Below the pieces are notes generated by a model, which saw nothing but the letters and a program-made list of their open reading frames with translations, had not been told where the DNA came from and did not search any database. From Pisolithus tinctorius (lineage: Eukaryota > Basidiomycota > Agaricomycetes > Boletales > Pisolithaceae), in assembly GCA_024663395.1 (NCBI GenBank), contig JANFAH010000052.1, positions 372,001-436,000 of the forward strand: a stretch of 64,000 bases of DNA, read 5' to 3'. This document shows, piece after piece, positions 58,503 to 64,000 of this stretch (positions are counted from its first letter, which is position 1; each line of letters opens with the position of its first letter). Both the position numbers and the translations under genes were made by a program.

Positions 58503-58722
58503 TGTTGGAGTGCAAATGTTGTGTGGCTATGCCACATGCTTACCAATCACATACTCTCTTTTCATTGTTTGTACTTAGTGTAGCCTCAGTGACTGACTAC
58601 AGTACACTGAGGTGAGACTTGCCTACACTTGTTATTATGCTCTACTAATATCCCTGTAGCTTATATCAACTACAGGTGAATATAGTGACTGACTACAGTA
58701 CACTGAGCTTATATCAACTACA
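58503..58722 (+). repeat. Copia 3' LTR
   Basis: 220 bp, the same ends as the 5' LTR, directly after a purine-rich TTTGAGGAG. Confidence 0.92.
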
Positions 58723-58727
58723 CCTGA

Positions 58728-59202
58728 CTGCACACTGTCAGGGAGAAGTCCAAAGGGTAGTCACATGACTCCTCAGAGAACAGTCTGCACAGTCTGGTAG
58801 GAGAGCAGTACAAGTCCAACAGCAGTCAGAGCAGAGTTGGTTTGTAAATGACAGAAGGTGGGCAGAGTTGGTGCAGAGTGAGTGAATGACTGGCAGAAAA
58901 GGGTGTGGAGTGAGTGAGGACTTAGAATGAATGCACAGTCATGACACAAGACATTACAGTGCTTCAGTCTGAATTGAAATACATCAGGAAAGTTACATCT
59001 AGTCTGCTTTGTCTCATACAGTCTGCTGCAGACAATTCAGAACAATTCAGACAATCCAGACAATCCAGACAATCCAGATGTCTGACACTAGATAAATGAA
59101 TGGTGTGCCAAGAGTTCAAATGAATTGAATTAAAGTTTGTCAGACTAAATCAGATGGATCAGACAAGCAGACTGCTTGTAACTTTGCTGATGTAATCTTG
59201 CT
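58728..59202. other. CpG-poor spacer with a small tandem repeat
   Basis: No gene. A GACAATCCA decamer-like unit (GACAATCCA with G) is repeated three to four times at about 59030-59078. The rest is purine-rich debris. Confidence 0.5.
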
Positions 59203-59205
59203 TTA

Positions 59206-59277
59206 GAGCTTGTATGGAAAGTGCAGTTCAGCTGCAGTTCACAAACTTGTCAGATTGTTCTTGTTTGATGGGTGGTG
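59206..59277 (+). repeat. Harbinger left inverted repeat
   Basis: It begins GAGCTTGTATGGAAAGTGCA. It matches the reverse complement of 62215-62286 except at a few positions (for example CAGCTG against CAGTTG, and CTTGTCAG against CTTGCTGG). Confidence 0.92.
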
Positions 59278-59335
59278 GAAAAATCTGGGCCAAAGTGTTG
59301 GAGATTGAAATGTTGGTTTCCCTCCCAATGGTAGC

Positions 59336-60598
59336 ATGTCTCTCCCTCCCTATCTCGCCTCTGCTGATACTCGACGCAATCACATCTGGCAAGTACTAAT
59401 TGAACTTTTCAATGTCTTAGGATCAAATATTGTTGAACTAATGGAAACAGTGGGGGAAATAGAGGAAGAATCCAAGCATGCCAAGTGGACCAATGAAGAG
59501 GTCACTGCCCTTGTTGATTATCTGCACACAAATCATGCAGAGTGGGCTGATGCTGGCAACTTCCAACAAGTGACATATGCCAAAGCTGCAGAGAGCATTT
59601 GCAAGCTCCACAGGTCTGGCAAAATCAAGGACTCAAAGAATGTGTTGATTAAATGGGGATCAGTATGTCCTCATCTATTCTAACATTGCTATGTTAACAC
59701 TGGATGTAGCTTAAACATACATACAATGCAATCATGACTTATTGCAGCAGATCTGGCAAACATTGGGACAATGAGAATGGTGTGAATATCTGTGGAGCAG
59801 CTGATGCAGAGAAATGGGCAAAATTTGTCAGTGTGAAGGTACATATTTGATCTTACAGATAACTATGATCGGTTCACTGAGACATCACAGCAAAACACAG
59901 CCATGAAGCCCTTCTGCAACAAGGGCTGGCAGTATCTTCCAATGATGGAGGATATTTTTCCACAGGGTGGCACAACCAGCTCCCATGCTTTCTGTCCTGG
60001 GGTGTTAAACCCCATGCTCACCATGACCACTGATAGTAGCTTTACATTCTCTGTCCCCCCCAACCCTATGACAACTACTGACAGTACCACCTCTGTCCCA
60101 TCTGTCCCCCCCTCCATTGCTGTGCTCACTGGAAAGCATTCATTCACTGTGATGTCTACTGATGTCACAGAAATGGCATCCCCTTCCCTCCTATTCTCAA
60201 CAAATCAGCATCCCCCAATGACTCCTGTCTCATCCATCCATAGTAGTAAGTGCAGCTGAATGTCTGCTCAATCTTCCAGCAAGATGAAGCCTCAACCTTC
60301 CAGCTCTCACACCATCGCAGTCATATCAATCGGCAACACAATCCAGTGCCTGGGGGACCAGTTGGTGACAACTTTCATGGATCCATTGATCGCAGTCCAG
60401 ATGGCTATGCAAATGCTATACAAAGATTCCAAGATTCCTCCCCACCATCATGCATTTATGATGCATCAGTTTTCTGGTATATCTAACCCTGCCACCATTT
60501 TTATAGCTTTACCTGATGAACAATCCCATCGTGCATATGTATCAGACATGTATGACAGCTTTTTCCAAGGCACTAACAATCCCCCCCCCACCATGTAG
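59336..60598 (+). CDS. Harbinger-associated Myb/SANT-like protein
   Basis: The accessory protein of Harbinger elements, needed with the transposase for DNA binding and nuclear import in characterised systems. Exon 1 (59336 to about 59664) contains the trihelix SANT-like region KHAKWTNEEVTALVDYL, followed by TYAKAAESICKLHRSGKIKD and NVLIKWGS. After an intron to about 59750, exon 2 gives SGKHWDNENGVNICGAADA and AEKWAKFVSVK. The next exon has MKPFCNKGWQYLPMMEDIFP and SHAFCPG, where families usually have PFRNKGW and HAFRPG, so two Arg to Cys changes are likely. A final part (60287-60598, ending NPPPTM) needs a short intron near 60250. The start and last junction are uncertain. Activity is doubtful because of the Arg losses. 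Confidence 0.65.
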
Positions 60599-60870
60599 TA
60601 TGTGTAGCATGAGTCAGTGTATCTAGCTACAGAAATGAATAACATCAGATGTGTTGGCATTCCTCTAGCATGTGCATTGAACAAAGAATGTGTTGGCATC
60701 CCTCTAGCATGTGCATCAAACAAAGATCAGATTGGATATCAGAAGCTAGTACATGATGGGTGTAACTAAAACAAACTAGTGACTTCTTCCTCAAAGAAGT
60801 CAGATTCCACATCTGATCCACTGTCCATGGTACTCTGTGCTCACTCCACCAAAATACACTGATAATCAGC

Positions 60871-62161
60871 CTACATGGCCACCACAATATCATCCCACAT
60901 CCCACGCATGAATATGTCTTCTTCTAAGCTCCTCATTCCTCCCATGGCTTGGGGATTAGTATGCGCACCTGGCTGCTGCTTGCCCTCTTCATCTTCATCA
61001 GGAGAAACATTGCTTGTGCCCTCCTCGCTCTCACCATGCATACAAATAAAATTGTGAATTGTGCAGAGTGCAGCAGGGATCTGTGCTTGTATATCAATGT
61101 TGTATTCTGGCACCAGGAGGAGTATTTGAAAGTGATGCCTTAGGATGCTGAAGATTTGTTCTATGACATTTTGTGCTGATGCATGCCACAAGTTGAACAG
61201 TTCTTCTTTATTTGCTGGTCTGAGAGGGAATAAATAAATAAATATAATGGTGAGCAAGACAAAAAACATACCACATGTTAGCATGGCCCCATTCTGCAAG
61301 ATGATACTGGATGCCCCAGTAGGGGACTAGCAACTCTCGACATGAGGGGTAGCTGGCATCAGCAAGTAGATATTTTCCATTTGGAATGTGGAGGTTGGTC
61401 GATGTTGCATCACCATAGATATGGGCATCCATTGCAGATCCTTCCCACCCTGTCAGTGTATAAACAAACCTCAGACTGAAATCACAGATGAACAGGCTGT
61501 TTTGTGAGAGGAATCCTTTGTGGTTGCGATAATTGGAACATATAATTGAAGGGGGGGATACAGGAATGTGGCAGCCATCTATTGCACCAATCACATTCTG
61601 AAAGTACAGCCAAAATTTGGGGATGCATTGGATCTTCAGATGGATGGCTTCACCAGTCAGAAACTGGACATATGTGATATAAAAGGGCAGTTCTGAAAAT
61701 ATGAAGAGCAATTTCTTGAAGTACCTGTAAACACATATGAATATCTGATTTGTCACATGTATTTTGTATTGAACTCACTGAGATATTGTGTCATTTGACT
61801 GCTGAAAATGCTTGCCAACATGCCTGACCATCAGGCCAGTCACACATGTGTACAGGAAAATTGCAAGCTGTTCTTCCAGAGTAACAAATTTTGAGTTGCT
61901 GTGACCAATCTCCTGCAGCTCCTCTATGAGCTGAATGAAAACCTCCTTGCACATACCAAGTTCACAGTGGATACGATCAGGGTGACCAGTCAGGAGTTCT
62001 TGAACCCACATATCTCTGGAGAGTTTGGATGTGTGGTATGGTATTGGCTCTCTGCAAACACTGGAGCCAACTAGTTCAGCCAACAAGACCAGGAGCATCT
62101 GGAGGGCAGTCAAAATATGCTGCAGTAGAGCTTGGCACACATTGGGATGATTAGGTGGCAT
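60871..62161 (-). CDS. PIF/Harbinger DDE transposase (DDE_Tnp_4 type)
   Basis: Transposase in three exons: 62161 to about 61783 (MPPNHPNVCQ..., with EEQLAIFLYTCVTGLMVRHV, a helix-turn-helix-like segment), about 61727-61268 (core: VIGAIDGCHIPVSPP, FVYTLTGWEGSAMDA, YLLADASYPSC) and about 61217-60871 (NVIEQIFSILRHHFQILL, then a C-terminal acidic tail). The introns are GT-AG and keep frame. The catalytic triad is visible as D in AIDGCH, D in LADASY (LGDAGY in many relatives) and E in NVIEQIF. No stop is present. The usual NVIERxFGxLKxRF reads NVIEQIFSILRHHF; the Arg to Gln change is compatible with CpG decay and may weaken activity. Confidence 0.85.
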
Positions 62162-62214
62162 CTCTGGAGGGGTTCAATCTCCAACATACTGCTGGACCTT
62201 ATGCTGAATTTGTG

Positions 62215-62286
62215 CACCACCCATCAAACAAGAACAATCCAGCAAGTTTGTGAACTGCAACTGAACTGCACTTTCCATACAAGCTC
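62215..62286 (-). repeat. Harbinger right inverted repeat
   Basis: Partner of 59206-59277, ending next to TTA. Confidence 0.92.
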
Positions 62287-62289
62287 TTA

Positions 62290-63253
62290 AGTAGCCAGTA
62301 GGCTGTGATGCTTAGTCAGATGAATCTGACATTGTGTGGATGTACAACAGCATCTCACCTCCAAAAAAAACAGCACCTTGCATGCATTGCAATGCAACCC
62401 TGCATAAGGCAAAAAAAGTTTGTAGAGGCAAACATGAGTAGGGCTCCTAGGAGCATATGCAGAGCCACAGTCAATGGAAATGACAAGGCCCTTGATCACA
62501 AACAGAATGTCCATTCAGCAGTTATGATGAGTGTTGGTGTATTGGTCAACTGATCAGAGTTTGTGTCAGAGGGCCCACATTGCCTCCAACTCCTATCAAC
62601 AAATATGGTAGCTCTGATAAGCTCTGCTTCAAATTCACTTTTGAGGGTACCTCCCTGCCAGAATGTTCAATTTTCAAAATTTTATTCAGATAGCCTATAT
62701 CCTCTAATCAACTAGAGTACATCTATATATTTTAAATCCTGAAAGCCACAGGAGTTGAGGTGTAATTACAGTTTTGCTGTTGCCTATAGTGCAGTACCTA
62801 TTTTGAGTGCCAAGCACTGTATAATATTTGGAGCAAGCACATCAATCTGTACTTCGAAGTATGGTCACAATTTTCTAGGTGTCGGATTCATGTCCCTGTC
62901 AATGTAATCCTGACCATGTCTACAGGGTGGCCATGTAAACCTGTGATGAAAGCAGTTTCATTTAAGTCACACAGGGGCAGTCCGTTCTTGTAGGAGGGTT
63001 TCTTATGGTTGCTCAAGAAGAACTGGCTGAAGGATTCTCTGTTCAAGGTAGACTGGGGAGTAAGTACATCAGTATCTACAGTGTATATATGTCCAGAGTG
63101 CAGTGGGAGACAAATGAGTAGCTAAAAAAGGGAGATATAAAGAAAGAGAAAGGAAAAGGAAATAAAACATTATTATTCCGAGGCATTAATGGTCATGTAA
63201 GATCATGAATCATTACATTCACCCTCCTGACCTTCGACAAGAAGGTTAAATCA
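62290..63253. other. CpG-poor sequence, no gene recognised
   Basis: Short frames on both strands without motifs, probably old repeat remains. Confidence 0.4.
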
Positions 63254-63617
63254 TTAGTTTGTTACCACGCTATCCATTGGAGTAGTGGCTGTGTAGATCA
63301 TAAGTATAATCACAGAGAAGATGAAGACAATAGTCCAACCTGTGGATGGACCAGTGGTCTCTGAGCCAGAAGGGGTATTCTGAGATCCGTCTATGGTAGA
63401 GTTGATCTCTAGGTTCTGTAACATGGCATTGACATTTGCCAAGTAGTTATTGAACTCATGGAAGGGGTCACAAGGGCTATTGGACAAGAAAGACATGTTG
63501 GGCTGATCCAGGGTCTGAGAGACATCCTCAAAGGGTTGATTGCAGAAATTGTGAGAGTGGTTCTTGAAGAAAGTAGTTCTTCCTCACTTGGGATGGCCAT
63601 GGTTTTCATGCCCTCCA
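63254..63617 (-). pseudogene. 3' end of an unknown gene with a C-terminal membrane segment
   Basis: A minus-strand frame ends at 63254 with a hydrophobic stretch, TGWTIVFIFSVIILMIYTAT, and a short tail, so a single tail anchor is likely. Upstream it reads QPFEDVSQTLDQ and PCDPFHEFNNYLANVNAMLQ, open back to about 63540. The 5' part is lost: the repeat X insertion starts at 63618. No family recognised. Confidence 0.35.
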
Positions 63618-64000
63618 CTGTCACACACCAAAGGTGTTGTGGACATGGTTACAGCTGACTCTGCCTAACTCATCAACAAGTTGCATGCAATGCCCATGCC
63701 ATGCAGATGAAGACTAAAGGCCTCATGTGGAGAAAGACTGCTGGACATGAGCAGTCATCCTTTGCACAAGAATGAGTCATCAGTGCTAAAGAGAAAAGAG
63801 GAAGCAGGTTAAGTGCACACTAAAGGTTTTTAGCACCTGTGTATGGCATTCTGGTTTTTGTCATATTTCTGCCATTTCCAAAGATATCGACTCCATTCTC
63901 ACACTCACTTAAAGTGCTCAGCCACACGATTCTGCCTTCCAAATTTGGAGAGGATCCTCACACCCTATGCATTTCTACAGCACTCCATCCATCAGCTGCT
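63618..64000 (+). mobile_element. Repeat X, copy 2, cut by the window end
   Basis: It starts CTGTCACACACCAAAGGTG and matches the minus strand of 43195 leftward. It encodes the same start of the unknown protein (FVIFLPFPKIS, ILPSKFGEDPHTL). Almost every CpG present in copy 1 is TG or CA here. It continues beyond the window. Confidence 0.65.

Larger units (their letters stand above)
46760..58722 (+). mobile_element. Ty1/copia retrotransposon, split by Gyp2
   Basis: Two 220-bp LTRs (46760-46979 and 58503-58722) are flanked by a perfect 5-bp target duplication CCTGA (46755-46759, 58723-58727). Gag, protease and integrase lie left of the nested Gyp2 and RT and RNase H to the right, the copia domain order. 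Without the nested element and its duplicated target site, copia is about 5.15 kb, a normal size. Coding parts contain many CGA to TGA stops, so it is dead. Confidence 0.92.
59206..62286. mobile_element. PIF/Harbinger DNA transposon, complete
   Basis: A 3081-bp element with inverted repeats of about 72 bp (59206-59277 and 62215-62286) and the 3-bp target duplication TTA (59203-59205, 62287-62289), diagnostic of PIF/Harbinger. It carries the two expected genes, convergently arranged: a Myb/SANT-like protein on the plus strand and a DDE transposase on the minus strand. Both have open reading frames, unlike the other elements here, although CpG is scarce and some arginines are changed to Cys. 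Confidence 0.92.

Noticed and set aside
1..64000. CRISPR arrays, bacterial operons, rRNA or tRNA genes
   Set aside because: No regular spacer-repeat arrays and no cloverleaf or rRNA core sequences were recognised; introns and transposon types are eukaryotic.

Overview
The window is nuclear DNA of a filamentous basidiomycete, most likely an Agaricomycete. The evidence is short introns of about 50-70 bp, gene families typical of that class (secreted GH31 alpha-glucosidase, DUF6534 membrane protein, Tsp2-like tetraspanin, MFS sugar porter, CPYC glutaredoxins), and transposon types common in its genomes. No prokaryotic features, CRISPR arrays or rRNA genes were seen. All calls come from reading translations and comparing sequence stretches by eye; no database was searched.

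Positions 1-26.69 kb are a CpG-rich genic arm. It holds a glutaredoxin (Grx1) followed by a segmental duplication. Unit 1 is Grx2, a DUF6534 membrane-protein gene, GH31-A and a broken tetraspanin A. Unit 2 is Grx3 (active site changed to CPHC), GH31-B and a broken tetraspanin B. The junction between units falls inside the 3' end of tetraspanin A. A sugar-porter gene closes the arm. Two secreted alpha-glucosidases near a hexose porter would fit extracellular maltodextrin use, but linkage is the only evidence for that.

From 26.69 kb to the end is a transposon island. In order it contains: a complete Tc1/mariner-type DNA transposon (26690-29880, TA target duplication) with a dead transposase and a 107-bp SINE-like insertion; a fossil GH31 5' end (GH31-C); a candidate small secreted protein gene; a 12.4-kb Ty3/gypsy element on the minus strand (Gyp1, 34029-46438) carrying an antisense intron-containing gene, a solo LTR and an unclassified repeat X; a Ty1/copia element (46760-58722) split by a nested Ty3/gypsy chromovirus (Gyp2, 49942-56749), both with perfect 5-bp target duplications; a complete PIF/Harbinger transposon (59206-62286); and a second copy of X running off the end.

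The unifying signal is CpG-directed decay. Nearly all internal stops in transposon ORFs are TGA where the family has arginine (CGA), conserved arginines become Cys/His/Gln, integrase aspartates become Asn, and paired LTRs differ at the same sites as TG in one copy and CA in the other. This implies dense cytosine methylation, or a RIP-like process acting on CpG. Gyp1 retains many CpGs and is the youngest large insertion. No clearly new defence or biosynthetic system was found. The most unusual items are the antisense gene cassette in Gyp1, the extra zinc-knuckle ORF and self-priming signal in Gyp2, the CpG-free secreted-protein gene, and the GH31 fossil.
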